The notes beneath the pieces are model-generated. The model did not search any database, was not told the origin of the DNA, and saw only the letters and a list, made by a program, of their open reading frames with translations. DNA of 64,000 nt from Geomonas propionica (GTDB lineage: Bacteria > Desulfobacterota > Desulfuromonadia > Geobacterales > Geobacteraceae): the NCBI RefSeq assembly GCF_016458235.1, contig NZ_JAEMHK010000004.1, positions 186,001 to 250,000 of the forward strand. The letters run 5' to 3'. A program made the translations under genes and the position numbers. Numbering within the stretch: the first letter of the stretch is position 1; every line of letters begins with the position of its first letter. Below are positions 33,963 through 45,334 of the stretch, in pieces.

Positions 33963-34051
33963 ATCAGCCACGGAGATTCGGAGACGCCCCGAGAAACCCG
34001 ACGTGAGGTTCCTCAGAAGTTCTCAGAGTTTCTCCGTGGCCAACGGTTTGG
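33963..34051. repeat. Intergenic inverted repeat, CCACGGAGAAA family (copy 3)
   Basis: The left arm at 33965-33996 (CCACGGAGATTCGGAGAC) and right arm at 34012-34051 (TCTCAGAGTTTCTCCGTGG then CCAACGG) are diverged inverses. The right arm ends 2 bp before the ppnP stop codon, as copy 1 does at ribD. Confidence 0.82.
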
Positions 34052-34053
34052 TC

Positions 34054-34365
34054 TTAGAGGAAAGAGCAGCAGTAGTCCGAGACGGCGCTGACCTTCAGCT
34101 TGAAGCTGGAGTTCTCGGGGACCTCGAAGGCCTCGCCACCCCTGATGGTAACCCAGTCGGGGGAGCCCGGGAGCAGCACGGTCATCTCGCCGGCCATGAT
34201 CTCCATCAGCTCCGCGGAACCGGTGTTGAAGGTGTACTCGCCGGGCATCATGATGCCCAGAGTCTTGCGGGATCCGTCGGCGAAGAAAATGGTACGGCTG
34301 GTCACCCCGCCGTCGAAATAGACATTGGCCTCTTTGACCACCGTTACGTTGTTGAATTCAGACAC
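34054..34365 (-). CDS. ppnP: Pyrimidine/purine nucleoside phosphorylase PpnP
   Basis: 103-aa cupin-like protein, DUF1255 family. E. coli PpnP cleaves several nucleosides to base and ribose 1-phosphate. [44 protein letters not shown] and the [16 protein letters not shown] strand match. I chose GTG 34365 because GGAGGAG lies 6 nt upstream, within the codons that follow an in-frame ATG at 34380; that ATG has no RBS of its own. Confidence 0.88.
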   Translation of the reverse strand: MSEFNNVTVVKEANVYFDGGVTSRTIFFADGSRKTLGIMMPGEYTFNTGSAELMEIMAGEMTVLLPGSPDWVTIRGGEAFEVPENSSFKLKVSAVSDYCCSFL

Positions 34366-34430
34366 AGTTAGCTCCTCCATAGTGTGAAATCGGACACAAA
34401 CCCTATATAAAGCATCTGAGACACCTGCCT

Positions 34431-34778
34431 CTACTTCTGCCACTCGCCGCTCTCCCAGCGTTCCAGGGCGGTCTGGGCGCGAAAGCCGAGCAGCCCCGGC
34501 TGCCTCGCAATCACGGTGAGCGTCGCCAGGCACCGCTCTGGAGCCTCCCGGATGGCATACACGGCCACCATGCCGGCAACGACCGGATCGGGATCCTCGA
34601 GCAGACGCAGCAACTCCTCCACACCATCTTCCCGCTCCAGGGCGCTGTAGTAGCGGTTCAAGTCCGCGACTTCGGCAGCAGCCAGGTCTTCGGCCATGGC
34701 TTCCATCGCCTCGGCATGGCGCACCGCCGCCTTGGCGAACCATCCCACCAGCTTTGCCACCTTCTCATGCTGCTGCAA
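34431..34778 (-). CDS. DUF2019 HEAT-like protein
   Basis: 115 aa, helical. [38 protein letters not shown] and then [39 protein letters not shown] match the DUF2019 pattern (a HEAT-like repeat fold of unknown role). TTG 34778 is preferred because GGGAGG lies 5 nt before it; an upstream TTG at 34844 has no RBS. Isolated between ppnP and the glnA terminator. Confidence 0.72.
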   Translation of the reverse strand: MQQHEKVAKLVGWFAKAAVRHAEAMEAMAEDLAAAEVADLNRYYSALEREDGVEELLRLLEDPDPVVAGMVAVYAIREAPERCLATLTVIARQPGLLGFRAQTALERWESGEWQK

Positions 34779-34914
34779 TCGTTCCTCCCGCCCGGCGCCC
34801 TGTTCTGCGCGGAGCCGCGAACGGTGAAGGTAACAGTTTTTCAAGGCGCCTTCAAGAATAAAGACTTACCTGCAGACGTCATAACAGAGCCGCAACCCCT
34901 CTGCATCAGACACG

Positions 34915-34945
34915 AAAAAGGCGGGGGAAAATCCCCCGCCTTTTT
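34915..34945. terminator. Terminator of glnBA
   Basis: AAAAAGGCGGGGGA, loop AAA, TCCCCCGCCTTTTT: a 9-bp GC stem flanked by A5 and T5, 25 bp after the glnA stop. Confidence 0.93.
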
Positions 34946-34969
34946 AGCTGCCCGTAGGAGCAGAACTGC

Positions 34970-36382
34970 CTAGATGTCGAAGTACAGGGCGAACTCGAGC
35001 GGTACCGGACGCATGCGGACCGGGTTGACTTCGGCTTCGGTTTTGTACTCGATCCACTTGTCGATGACGTCCGGGGTGAAGACGTCGCCTTTGTAGAGGA
35101 ACTCGTTGTCTTCCTTGAGGGCGTTGAGCGCCTCCTCCAGGCTGCCCGGAGCGGACGGGATGGTGGAGAGCTCTTCCGGGGAAAGACCGTAGATGTCCTT
35201 GTCCAGCGGCTGGCCCGGATCGATCTTGTTCTCAATGCCGTCAAGACCCGCCATCAGCAGTGCTGCGAAGGCGAGGTAGCCGTTGCAGGACGGGTCCGGA
35301 GTACGGTACTCGATCCTCTTCGCCTTCGGGTTGGTGGAGAACATCGGGATGCGCAGGGAAGCGGAACGGTTACGGCTGGAGTAAGCCATGTTCACCGGAG
35401 CCTCGAAACCCGGCACCAGACGCTTATAGGAGTTGGTGGTCGGGTTGGTGAAGGCGCACAGCGAGCGGGCATGCTTAATGATGCCGCCGATGTAGTACAG
35501 AGCCATCTGGGAAAGCCCGCCGTATTTGTCGCCGGCGAAGAGGTTGGTGCCGTCTTTCCACAGGGACATGTGGCAGTGCATACCGGAGCCGTTGTCGCCG
35601 TAAAGCGGCTTCGGCATGAAGGTGACGGTTTTGCCGTTGCGGTTCGCGACGTTTTTGATGACGTACTTGAACCACTGGAGCTGGTCGGCGATGTCGACGA
35701 GCGAGGAGAAGCGCATGTCGATCTCAGCCTGGCCGCCGGTGGCGACCTCGTGGTGCTGGCACTCGACGCGGATGCCGACCTTCTGGAGCTCCATCACCAT
35801 CTCGTTGCGGAGATCGTTCTGGGAGTCGGTCGGGGCAACCGGGAAGTAGCCTTCCTTGTGGCGCGGCTTGTAGCCGAGGTTCGGGAACTCTTCACGGCCG
35901 GTGTTCCAGGCGCCTTCCACGGAGTCCACGGCGTAGAAGGAGGAGTTGGCGGTGGAGTCGTAACGGACGTCGTCGAAGATGAAGAACTCGGCTTCCGGTC
36001 CGAAGTAAGCGACGTCGGCGAGGCCGGTGGACTTCAGGTAGCTCTCAGCCTTCTTCGCGATGTTACGCGGGTCGCGGGTATAGCTCTCTTTGGTGATCGG
36101 GTCAAAGATGTCGCAGATCAGGGAGAGGGTCGGAACAGCGGTGAACGGGTCCATCTTTGCGGTGGTCGGATCCGGCAGAATGATCATGTCAGAAGCGTGA
36201 ATGGGCTGCCAGCCGCGGATGGAAGAACCGTCGAAACCCTGGCCTTCCTCGAAGGTATCCTCGCCGAACTCACTCATCGGCACGGTAAAGTGCTGCCAGA
36301 TGCCGACGAAATCCATGAATTTGAAGTCGACCATCAGCACGCCGTTTTCTTTGGCAAATTCCACTACTTGTTTTGGTGTCAT
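34970..36382 (-). CDS. glnA: Glutamine synthetase type I
   Basis: 470-aa ammonia-assimilating enzyme (glutamate + NH3 + ATP to glutamine). [14 protein letters not shown] at the start, DGSSIRGW as the latch region, then [12 protein letters not shown] (metal site), [10 protein letters not shown] and [17 protein letters not shown]. The C-terminal adenylylation region retains the Tyr ([10 protein letters not shown]), indicating the GSI-beta subtype controlled by covalent modification. Downstream of glnB by 38 bp, sharing its promoter. Confidence 0.97.
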   Translation of the reverse strand: MTPKQVVEFAKENGVLMVDFKFMDFVGIWQHFTVPMSEFGEDTFEEGQGFDGSSIRGWQPIHASDMIILPDPTTAKMDPFTAVPTLSLICDIFDPITKESYTRDPRNIAKKAESYLKSTGLADVAYFGPEAEFFIFDDVRYDSTANSSFYAVDSVEGAWNTGREEFPNLGYKPRHKEGYFPVAPTDSQNDLRNEMVMELQKVGIRVECQHHEVATGGQAEIDMRFSSLVDIADQLQWFKYVIKNVANRNGKTVTFMPKPLYGDNGSGMHCHMSLWKDGTNLFAGDKYGGLSQMALYYIGGIIKHARSLCAFTNPTTNSYKRLVPGFEAPVNMAYSSRNRSASLRIPMFSTNPKAKRIEYRTPDPSCNGYLAFAALLMAGLDGIENKIDPGQPLDKDIYGLSPEELSTIPSAPGSLEEALNALKEDNEFLYKGDVFTPDVIDKWIEYKTEAEVNPVRMRPVPLEFALYFDI

Positions 36383-36420
36383 CTACTGTCTCCTTTCAAA
36401 TTAAGTAAAGAATCAGCCAA

Positions 36421-37074
<654 letters not shown>

Positions 37075-37106
37075 TAAAATAGGAGCCCCATCATGAGGCT
37101 CCTATT
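37075..37106 (-). terminator. Terminator of glnN
   Basis: AATAGGAGCC and GGCTCCTATT form a perfect 10-bp stem around a 9-nt loop, followed on the minus strand by TTTAGC. It lies 25 bp after the glnN stop. Confidence 0.8.
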
Positions 37107-37130
37107 GTCAGGCAAGTAAAGAATCGTGGA

Positions 37131-39218
<2,088 letters not shown>

Positions 39219-39249
39219 GATACAGCCTCCTTTTTATGCAGCAGTGTCT

Positions 39250-39271
39250 AAAAAATAAGCACAGCGCTTAT
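39250..39271 (-). terminator. Leader terminator/attenuator of glnN
   Basis: In the minus-strand leader, ATAAGC, loop GCTGT, GCTTAT is followed by TTTTT. It lies about 32 nt before the glnN start and about 50-60 nt after the expected sigma-54 start, so it can stop transcription before the gene unless read-through is allowed. Confidence 0.6.
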
Positions 39272-39533
39272 ATGGGTTTTCGAAGTTCCAGGGATTTACA
39301 GTTCAATCGCGCTAAAGCCACCTATATTAAGCAAGAGAAGTGCCCAGCCCCACACCCACCTGATTAATCTTTACCCACCCCACTGACAGGTCAGGGGCGG
39401 GCGGCGCCTGCCGGGCCTGCGCGGCCAACGCTCCCAGCCAGTCGTCCCTTGCCAAGCGCGGGCAATCATACTATAGTACCGGCTGCTGCAAGTGCGGGAT
39501 CAGGCACCACAGAGTCTGGGCGGAGGATTATCG
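39272..39533. other. Divergent regulatory gap glnN / M23 peptidase
   Basis: Beside the sigma-54 promoter, the stretch 39350-39480 is C-rich (CCCAGCCCCACACCCACC and a GGGGCGGGCGGCGCC block) and carries no gene. GGCGGAGGATTATCG supplies the RBS for the M23 peptidase gene. Confidence 0.5.
39331..39345 (-). promoter_or_regulatory. Sigma-54-type promoter of glnN
   Basis: On the minus strand GGGCAC-N5-TTGC (39345-39331): the -24 GG and -12 GC are exactly 10 nt apart, and only the first base of TGGCAC differs from consensus. Position and the nitrogen-assimilation gene downstream both fit RpoN control. Confidence 0.65.
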
Positions 39534-39536
39534 GTG

Positions 39537-40271
39537 ATGAAACAGGCGACCGCAATCGCACGACGGTGGAACAGAACATCACGGCTGGCGCGTACACTCG
39601 TGCCTGCAGCGGTGCTTTGCGCGTTCTGCGTCTCGCCGGCGCGAGCTGATTTTTTCCGCTACACCGACGAGAGCGGCGTCGAGATCTTCACCAACACCCC
39701 TACCAACAGCGGCGCCGTCCGCGTGCTGCGCGAAGCGAACAAACCCAAGCAAAGCGCGAAACTGCAGCCTTCGTCACCTGGCAAGGAGGCTCCCGACCTC
39801 TCCGGCATCGATGCAAAACTTCCAGTGCAGGGGGTCATCACCTCCGGTTACGGCATGCGGCATGACCCGATCGACGGCCACCAGCGGCATCATAATGGGG
39901 TTGATATAGCGGTGCCGACCGGCACCAGCGTGAAGGCAATTGCGGCAGGCAGGGTGATAGAGAGCGCGGCGCATGGCGGCTACGGGAACCTGGTGACCAT
40001 ACAACATGCCGACGGCATGGTTTCCATGTACGGGCACAATTCCCAGCTCGAGGTCAGGGTGGGGGACCAGGTGGAGGCGGGGCAGACTGTGGCGCTTTCT
40101 GGTTCGACCGGCAGATCGACCGGGCCCCACGTGCATTTTGAGCTATGGAAAAAAGGCGTCAACGTGACGCGGAACTACCTCGACAACGGCGCCGGCATCC
40201 CCGAGATGACCGGCAGCATCAGAAGCTACCTGCACAAGGACGGGTCACTGGTCTTTACCAATATCAACTGA
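39537..40271 (+). CDS. Secreted M23 peptidase with DUF4124 domain
   Basis: 244 aa. The signal peptide (TLVPAAVLCAFCVSPARA) ends near residue 37. Residues 38-60 are a DUF4124 strand motif (FFRYTDESGVEIFTNTP). The M23 zinc endopeptidase domain follows, with metal ligands in HHNGVDIAVPTGT (His and Asp) and HVHFELWKKG (HxH). It cleaves peptidoglycan cross-links or binds them in the periplasm. The C-terminus repeats the DUF4124-like pattern (SYLHKDGSLVFTNIN). GTG at 39534 is an alternative start with better spacing. Confidence 0.9.
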   Translation: MKQATAIARRWNRTSRLARTLVPAAVLCAFCVSPARADFFRYTDESGVEIFTNTPTNSGAVRVLREANKPKQSAKLQPSSPGKEAPDLSGIDAKLPVQGVITSGYGMRHDPIDGHQRHHNGVDIAVPTGTSVKAIAAGRVIESAAHGGYGNLVTIQHADGMVSMYGHNSQLEVRVGDQVEAGQTVALSGSTGRSTGPHVHFELWKKGVNVTRNYLDNGAGIPEMTGSIRSYLHKDGSLVFTNIN

Positions 40272-40274
40272 CCC

Positions 40275-42752
40275 TCACATTCTCTTTTTCACATGCCTCG
40301 TCGCCGGAGCGTTCCAGGGGTCGTCGGGCCAGGGGTGTCTCGGGTAGCGACCTTTCAACTCCTTGCACACCTCGCGATAGGCCCCGTTCCAGAAACTCTT
40401 CAGATCGGCGGTGACCTGGATGGGGCGCCGCGCCGGGGACAAGAGGTGAATGAGGACCGGCACCCTCCCCCGCGCCAGCCGCGGCGTCTCAGCCAACCCG
40501 AACATCTCCTGAAGCTTCACCGCCAGAAACGGTTCCCCCTCTGCGGGGTACTCCAGCGCAACCCGCGACCCGCTGGGGACCTGCAGGTGCGTGGGTGCCT
40601 CCCGTTCCACGAGCTGCTGCCGCCGGTAGTCGAGCATCGACTTCAACGGCTGTAGCAGGTCCACCTTGGCCAGCTGGGCCAGACTGCGCACTCCCTGCAG
40701 GTAAGGTAGCAGCCACTGCCCCATACTGGCCGCGAGCGTCTCGTCGGACAGGTCGGGCAGTTCCTCCTCGGGAAGCGCCCGGGCCAGGAAACGGACCCTG
40801 TTACGGTACTGCGCCGCCTGCTCGCTCCAATTAAGCCCGCCAATGCCCGACCCGGAAACGATCCCCTGCAACAGCGCCGCAGCCACCTCTTCCTTCTCGG
40901 GGACCGCCGCCCGCTCAGACAGTACCACGGCGCCCAAGCGCTCCTCGTCGCGGGCCACCACCCTCCCCTCGCGCTCATCCCAGAACACCCTGCGCTCGCG
41001 CGTGATGCCTGCCGTACATCCGGAACGGATCGCCTCGAGGGAGACGGCACTCGCCATGTGGATCTCCGCCTCAGCCGCCCCGCCCTCGACCTCGACGGCA
41101 ACGATGAAGGGCTGCGCCCTCAGGTTGCTGCGCTGGGAGAGCTTGGCGCCGGTACCATTGGCCATCAGGTAACGCCCGGTACCAGGGCTCCTCTCACGCC
41201 CCACCCGATCGGGGTAGGCCATCAGGAGCAGGCGCCCCACGGTGGCAGCATCGGCATGCGCGGCCGCATCCGCCACCCCGAGGGTGCCGCGAAAGTAGGC
41301 AGCCAGGCGCTCAACCGTACGTGCCCCCTGCGGGTCGCGCCGTTCACGGAGCGCGTCCAGGCGGTCCAAAAGGTCGCTTTCGGAGATGCTGCCGCTGCCG
41401 CGCGGCAGGATATCCCGCTCGGAAAGGATGGCTGCAAGCGTGCAGGCAAGCGGCGCGTGCCCCGCCGCGAGAGACCCCACCAGCATGGCGGCCAGGCGCG
41501 GGTGCATGGGGAGCGCAGCCATCCTGGCGCCAAGATCGGTGAGGGTGCCGCGCGCGTCGAGCGCGCCCAAGGCGCGCAAGAGGGCGCGACCTTCGGCGAG
41601 ATGGGCGGCCGGGGGAGCGTCAAGGAAGCTCAGTGAAGCGGGATCGGCAACACCCCATTGCGCAAGGTCCAGCGCCAGCGGTGCCAGGTCGGAAACTTTG
41701 ATCTCGGGGGAAGTGAAGGGAAGGAGGGTATTCTGGGTGTGCTCAGTCCAGAGGCGGTAGCAGACGCCCGGGGCAACCCTGCCGGCGCGGCCGGTACGCT
41801 GCTGGGCGGAAGCCGCGGAGATGCGCATGGTATCAAGGCGGTTCAGCCCGGTCGAGGGGTCGTAACGGAGCTGGCGGGAGTAGCCGGCATCGACCACCAC
41901 CCGCACCCCCTCGATGGTGAGGCTGGTCTCGGCGATGTTGGTGGCGAGCACCACCTTGCGGCGCTCCCCCGGCAGGATGGCCAGCTCCTGCGCGGCGAAG
42001 GGGAGATCGCCGTACAGGACCGCGATCATCACCTGGGAGCCGATCTGTCCCTGCAGGATGTTCTCGCAGCGCCTGATATCCCCGGCGCCCGGCAGGAAGA
42101 CCAGGACGTCCCCCTCGGTCTCGGCGAGCGCCTTCATGACCCCGGCGCAGGTGGTCTCGGCGAGTCTGGTCGCCGGCTCTGTCTTCAGATAACGGACGTC
42201 GACCGGGAACTGGCGGCCTGCACTGGTGATCAGCGGCGCGCCCCCCAAGAGCCTCGACACCGGCTCGGCATCGAGGGTCGCCGACATGACCAGCAGGCGC
42301 AGGTCCTCGCGCAGCCCAAGCTGCACGTCGCGACACAAAGCAAGGGAGAGATCGCAGGTGAGGCTGCGCTCGTGGAACTCGTCGAAGATGACCGCCGCCA
42401 CCCCCTCCAGCAGCGGGTCGCCCTGCAGGCGGCGGGCCAGGATCCCCTCGGTCACCACCTCGATGCGGGTGGACTTGGACACCTTGCGCTCGAAACGGAT
42501 GCTGTAGCCGACCGTTTTCCCGACCTCTTCTCCCAGACACTGGGCCATGTAGCGGGCGGCGTTCACGGCGGCCAGGCGACGCGGCTCCAGCATGATGATG
42601 CGGCCTTCAAGCTGGGGCGCAGCGAGCAGGGCCAGCGGGACGCGCGTGGTCTTGCCCGCTCCTGGAGGCGCCTGCAGCACGGCGACGTTGCCCTTTTGCA
42701 GTACCGCGAGGAGTTCCGGGAGTATGGAGTCGATGACGGCAGGTTTAAGCAT
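40275..42752 (-). CDS. hrpB: ATP-dependent helicase HrpB
   Basis: 825-aa DEAH-type helicase. Walker A QAPPGAGKTTRVP near residue 30, DEFH box in VIFDEFHERSL, then SATLDAEPVSRLL (motif III) and the QRTGRAGRVAPGVCYRLW motif VI. A helicase-associated domain and HrpB C-terminal domain (RRPIQVTADLKSFWNGAYREVCKELKGRYPRHPWPDDP) complete the family layout. ATG 42752 starts 4 nt after the upstream HAD gene stop. Cellular role in most bacteria is unclear; RNA handling is likely. Confidence 0.95.
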   Translation of the reverse strand: MLKPAVIDSILPELLAVLQKGNVAVLQAPPGAGKTTRVPLALLAAPQLEGRIIMLEPRRLAAVNAARYMAQCLGEEVGKTVGYSIRFERKVSKSTRIEVVTEGILARRLQGDPLLEGVAAVIFDEFHERSLTCDLSLALCRDVQLGLREDLRLLVMSATLDAEPVSRLLGGAPLITSAGRQFPVDVRYLKTEPATRLAETTCAGVMKALAETEGDVLVFLPGAGDIRRCENILQGQIGSQVMIAVLYGDLPFAAQELAILPGERRKVVLATNIAETSLTIEGVRVVVDAGYSRQLRYDPSTGLNRLDTMRISAASAQQRTGRAGRVAPGVCYRLWTEHTQNTLLPFTSPEIKVSDLAPLALDLAQWGVADPASLSFLDAPPAAHLAEGRALLRALGALDARGTLTDLGARMAALPMHPRLAAMLVGSLAAGHAPLACTLAAILSERDILPRGSGSISESDLLDRLDALRERRDPQGARTVERLAAYFRGTLGVADAAAHADAATVGRLLLMAYPDRVGRERSPGTGRYLMANGTGAKLSQRSNLRAQPFIVAVEVEGGAAEAEIHMASAVSLEAIRSGCTAGITRERRVFWDEREGRVVARDEERLGAVVLSERAAVPEKEEVAAALLQGIVSGSGIGGLNWSEQAAQYRNRVRFLARALPEEELPDLSDETLAASMGQWLLPYLQGVRSLAQLAKVDLLQPLKSMLDYRRQQLVEREAPTHLQVPSGSRVALEYPAEGEPFLAVKLQEMFGLAETPRLARGRVPVLIHLLSPARRPIQVTADLKSFWNGAYREVCKELKGRYPRHPWPDDPWNAPATRHVKKRM

Positions 42753-42756
42753 GGGA

Positions 42757-43431
42757 TCAGGCCAGCAGACGCAGCCCCTCGAGATCGACACCGGCAAGCG
42801 AATCGACCACGCGGCAGGCGCCGGTCAGCCGCTCGCCCGGGTAGCTGTTGGTGACAGCCAGGACCTTAAGTCCGGCACCGGTCGCGGAGGCGATGCCGGC
42901 AGGGGTGTCCTCGACGGCGATGGCACCGGCCACCTGGACTTTCCCGGGAAAGCGCTCCTGGAGCCGCTGCACGGCGAGCCGGTAGCTCTCGGGATCAGGC
43001 TTGCTCGCCGCGACCTCGTCGGCGGTCACCTTGACGTCGAAGGCGTCGGTCAATTCCAACTGGGCCAGGATCGGCTCGATGTCGCTTTGCAAGGCGCCGC
43101 TGCACAGGGCAAGCGGCAGGGTGCCGGAGATGGCACGGATCAATTCCACCACGCCGGGGTACGGCGCGACGCCGCCCGACACGATCTTCAGGAACGCCGC
43201 GGCCTTCCCCTTGATGAGTTCCTTGAGCTCCTGGTCGGCGAGGGTACGGCCGTGTACCCGGAAGGCCTCGCGGAAGGCGTCGCGGTCGTCGAAGCCGATA
43301 TAGAGATCGAGGTATTCCTGCCAGGAGTAGCCCAGACCAAGCGGCACCAGCAGTTCCTGGAACGCCTTGTAGTGCAACGGCTCGGTGTCCACGATGATCC
43401 CATCGAAGTCAAAGATGACTGCCTGCAGCAT
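42757..43431 (-). CDS. HAD-superfamily hydrolase, beta-phosphoglucomutase-like
   Basis: 224 aa. Motif I DFDGIIVDTEPLH (DxD nucleophile), a helical cap, motif II in ALCSGA, motif III Lys in SKPDPESYRLAV and motif IV AVEDTPAGIASATGAG. The arrangement is that of subfamily I HAD enzymes (phosphoglycolate phosphatase / beta-phosphoglucomutase group). Substrate not determinable. Operon with hrpB. Confidence 0.88.
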   Translation of the reverse strand: MLQAVIFDFDGIIVDTEPLHYKAFQELLVPLGLGYSWQEYLDLYIGFDDRDAFREAFRVHGRTLADQELKELIKGKAAAFLKIVSGGVAPYPGVVELIRAISGTLPLALCSGALQSDIEPILAQLELTDAFDVKVTADEVAASKPDPESYRLAVQRLQERFPGKVQVAGAIAVEDTPAGIASATGAGLKVLAVTNSYPGERLTGACRVVDSLAGVDLEGLRLLA

Positions 43432-43458
43432 GCGAAGCTCCTTATATATAATTGGGGT

Positions 43459-44358
43459 CTAAAATCTGCCCAGCAGCGCCAATGCGGGAGCCCCCTCGAT
43501 GGCCATGGGTGCCACGGTGACGCTGCCGGCGGGGGCGGAACGGTACCTGGTGACGGCGGCGCCGGCCAGCTCGCCTATGGCGGCACCGAGCACCACGTCG
43601 CTGGCCCAGTGCTTGTTCTGGTACACGCGGGAAAAACCGGCCAGGCCGGCGGCGGCATAGCAGGCGACTTTGCCGTAGATGTTGTCCGTCTTGGCGGCAA
43701 CGACGTGGGCTAGGGCAAAGGAGCTCGCCGTGTGCATCGAGGGAAGCGAATCGTAGCCGTCCTTGAACTGGAGGGGGCGGTAGCTCGTGCTGCTGTCGAC
43801 CTGGTACGGGCGCCCTCGCCCGATCACTCCTTTGAGCACGAAGGTAGCGCCGTCGGCTAAAAGCAGCGCCTCCCCCATCTCCTCGCCCAGTTGCATGACC
43901 TTCACCTGGTCGGTCATGGCACCGGCCCCATAGAAGGCGGCTGCCACGCCAAGGTGAAGCAGCGGGTTACTGACGGCGTTGGCGCCATCGGTGATGCCCC
44001 TCATCACACCATGGTGCGAACCGGCAAACTCGTCACGGATCTTTTCGTCGAAGAGGTAGGTCAGGCCGAAGAGCCCCGCGGTCACGACGGTCCCGGTGAG
44101 ATAGGGGTCGACCGGCCCCTTCATGAACAGTTTCCCCTCTCCTCCGAAACGCACCACCTCTTCCTTGATGGCGGTGGTGCTGGTGAAGACGCTGTCGGCG
44201 GCATGAAGCGGCATGACCAGTGCCAGTTGGCAGATAGCGAGCAGGGCTAAGAGTAATGCGGATAGGCCGGTTCGGGGGCGACGGGTAGTGCTGAGGGTGG
44301 CGGGTGCTGACTGCTGCGCTGGCGAGGTTCTTTCTGAAACGGTCACTGTCCTGATCAT
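43459..44358 (-). CDS. PAP2-family phosphatase with signal peptide
   Basis: 299 aa. The N-terminal export signal LSALLLALLAICQLALVMPLHA is followed by a mainly soluble/hydrophobic alternating region. PAP2 signatures are KGVIGRGRPYQ, LPSMHTASSF (PSxH) and NKHWASDVVLG. It resembles the VanZ-unrelated, outer-envelope PAP2 group found in many Gram-negatives. ATG 44358 has GGAG 9 nt upstream; the ATG at 44379 lacks one. Not closely related to the PAP2 gene at 12888. Confidence 0.85.
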   Translation of the reverse strand: MIRTVTVSERTSPAQQSAPATLSTTRRPRTGLSALLLALLAICQLALVMPLHAADSVFTSTTAIKEEVVRFGGEGKLFMKGPVDPYLTGTVVTAGLFGLTYLFDEKIRDEFAGSHHGVMRGITDGANAVSNPLLHLGVAAAFYGAGAMTDQVKVMQLGEEMGEALLLADGATFVLKGVIGRGRPYQVDSSTSYRPLQFKDGYDSLPSMHTASSFALAHVVAAKTDNIYGKVACYAAAGLAGFSRVYQNKHWASDVVLGAAIGELAGAAVTRYRSAPAGSVTVAPMAIEGAPALALLGRF

Positions 44359-44452
44359 CGACTTTCTCCGTCCTTTCATTTATCTCACTGTTCGAGCAAC
44401 TCCGGGGCGGGGGACGGCGTGCACAGACGCGGCGGCGGCACCGGCACAGCTT

Positions 44453-44488
44453 AAAAAAAAACAGCGCCCTGCTTCTGGCGCTGTTTTT
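44453..44488. terminator. Terminator of the tRNA-Gln/tRNA-Glu unit
   Basis: AAAAACAGCGCC, loop CTGCTTCT, GGCGCTGTTTTT: a GC-rich stem of about 7 bp extended by A-T pairs, directly after the tRNA-Glu CCA end. Confidence 0.88.
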
Positions 44489-44492
44489 AAGG

Positions 44493-44567
44493 TGGTGATC
44501 CCAAGGGGACTTGAACCCCTGTTACCGACGTGAAAGGCCGGTGTCCTAACCACTAGACGATGGGACC
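44493..44567 (-). tRNA. tRNA-Glu (UUC)
   Basis: Minus-strand cloverleaf: acceptor GGTCCCA/TGGGATC, D-arm TCTAGTGGTTAGGA, anticodon loop CTTTCAC (UUC), T-arm AGGGGTTCAAGTCCCC; encoded CCA at 44493-44495. Confidence 0.97.
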
Positions 44568-44605
44568 TAACTATGTAGCAGCTTGCAATGAAGCTGGGGA
44601 TGGTA

Positions 44606-44679
44606 TGGCTGGGGTACAAGGATTCGAACCTTGGATGACGGAGTCAGAGTCCGTTGCCTTACCGCTTGGCGATACCCCA
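44606..44679 (-). tRNA. tRNA-Gln (CUG)
   Basis: Minus-strand cloverleaf: acceptor TGGGGTA/TACCCCA, anticodon loop CTCTGAC (CUG, reads CAG), T-arm AAGGTTCGAATCCTT; CCA encoded. It lies 41 bp downstream of korC on the same strand and may be read from that operon as well. Confidence 0.97.
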
Positions 44680-44720
44680 TCGCGAGAGACAAGTTTAATA
44701 CCAGAACAGTGACGCTAAAG

Positions 44721-45275
44721 TCAAGCTTCTTTTTTCGCCATGGCCGCCTCGGCGCCGGTTTCTATCGCCTTGACGTTGGCCGGGATGAACCTGTGGTTGC
44801 GCTCGGGGAGTGCCTGGGACAGCGCGGCCACCAGGGACGGGAGCTGCACGGCGTCGGTGAGGGCGACGTAGGCACCAAGGGCCACCATGTTCACCATCCT
44901 GGGATCACCCAGGTCGGTCGCGATGTCGTTCATCGCGACCGGCACGACATTGATGTCGCTGCGGCCAAGGGCGGAAACATCGACCAGGGAGGAGTTGACG
45001 ATGAGGATGCCGCCGGGGCGCACCCGGGCGCCGAAACGCTCCAACGAAGCCTGGTTCAGCACCACCAGCACCGAGGGCTGCCCGACCACAGGAGAACCGA
45101 CCGCGCCGTCGGCGATGACGACCGTGCAGGTGGCGGAACCGCCGCGCTTCTCGACCCCATAGGCGGGAAAGTAACTGACGTTCTTTCCTTCATCTATTGC
45201 TGCATAGGAGAGCAGGTTGCCGGCCAAAAGCACACCCTGGCCACCAAACCCTGCAATCAAGACATCTTTACGCAT
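44721..45275 (-). CDS. korC: 2-oxoacid:ferredoxin oxidoreductase, gamma subunit (KorC-type)
   Basis: 184 aa. GFGGQGVLLAGNLLSYAA and PAYGVEKRGGSATCTVVIAD are the gamma-domain signatures. It completes an oxygen-sensitive, CoA-dependent oxidoreductase with KorABD. In Geobacteraceae this four-gene set is taken as 2-oxoglutarate:ferredoxin oxidoreductase of the TCA cycle; a branched-chain substrate cannot be excluded by sequence alone. It is separated from korB by 59 nt that contain a short tandem repeat. Confidence 0.9.
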   Translation of the reverse strand: MRKDVLIAGFGGQGVLLAGNLLSYAAIDEGKNVSYFPAYGVEKRGGSATCTVVIADGAVGSPVVGQPSVLVVLNQASLERFGARVRPGGILIVNSSLVDVSALGRSDINVVPVAMNDIATDLGDPRMVNMVALGAYVALTDAVQLPSLVAALSQALPERNHRFIPANVKAIETGAEAAMAKKEA

Positions 45276-45301
45276 CCACGTCCCTCCCCAAAGAACAAGA
45301 A

Positions 45302-45334
45302 CCTGTTCTACGTTCTATGTTCTACGTTCTAAGT
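45302..45334. repeat. Tandem 7-mer repeat in the korB-korC gap
   Basis: GTTCTAC, GTTCTAT, GTTCTAC, GTTCTAA: four 7-bp units differing only at the last base, immediately before the korB stop region (3' end of korB on the minus strand). No inverted partner was seen nearby. Confidence 0.85.

Noticed and set aside
42757-43431. Assignment of the HAD gene as pgmB or gph
   Set aside because: Motifs fit the subfamily but substrate-specific residues could not be judged without alignment, so no symbol was given.
44213-44533. Plus-strand frame across the tRNA-Glu region
   Set aside because: It covers a terminator and tRNA sequence on the other strand; not coding.
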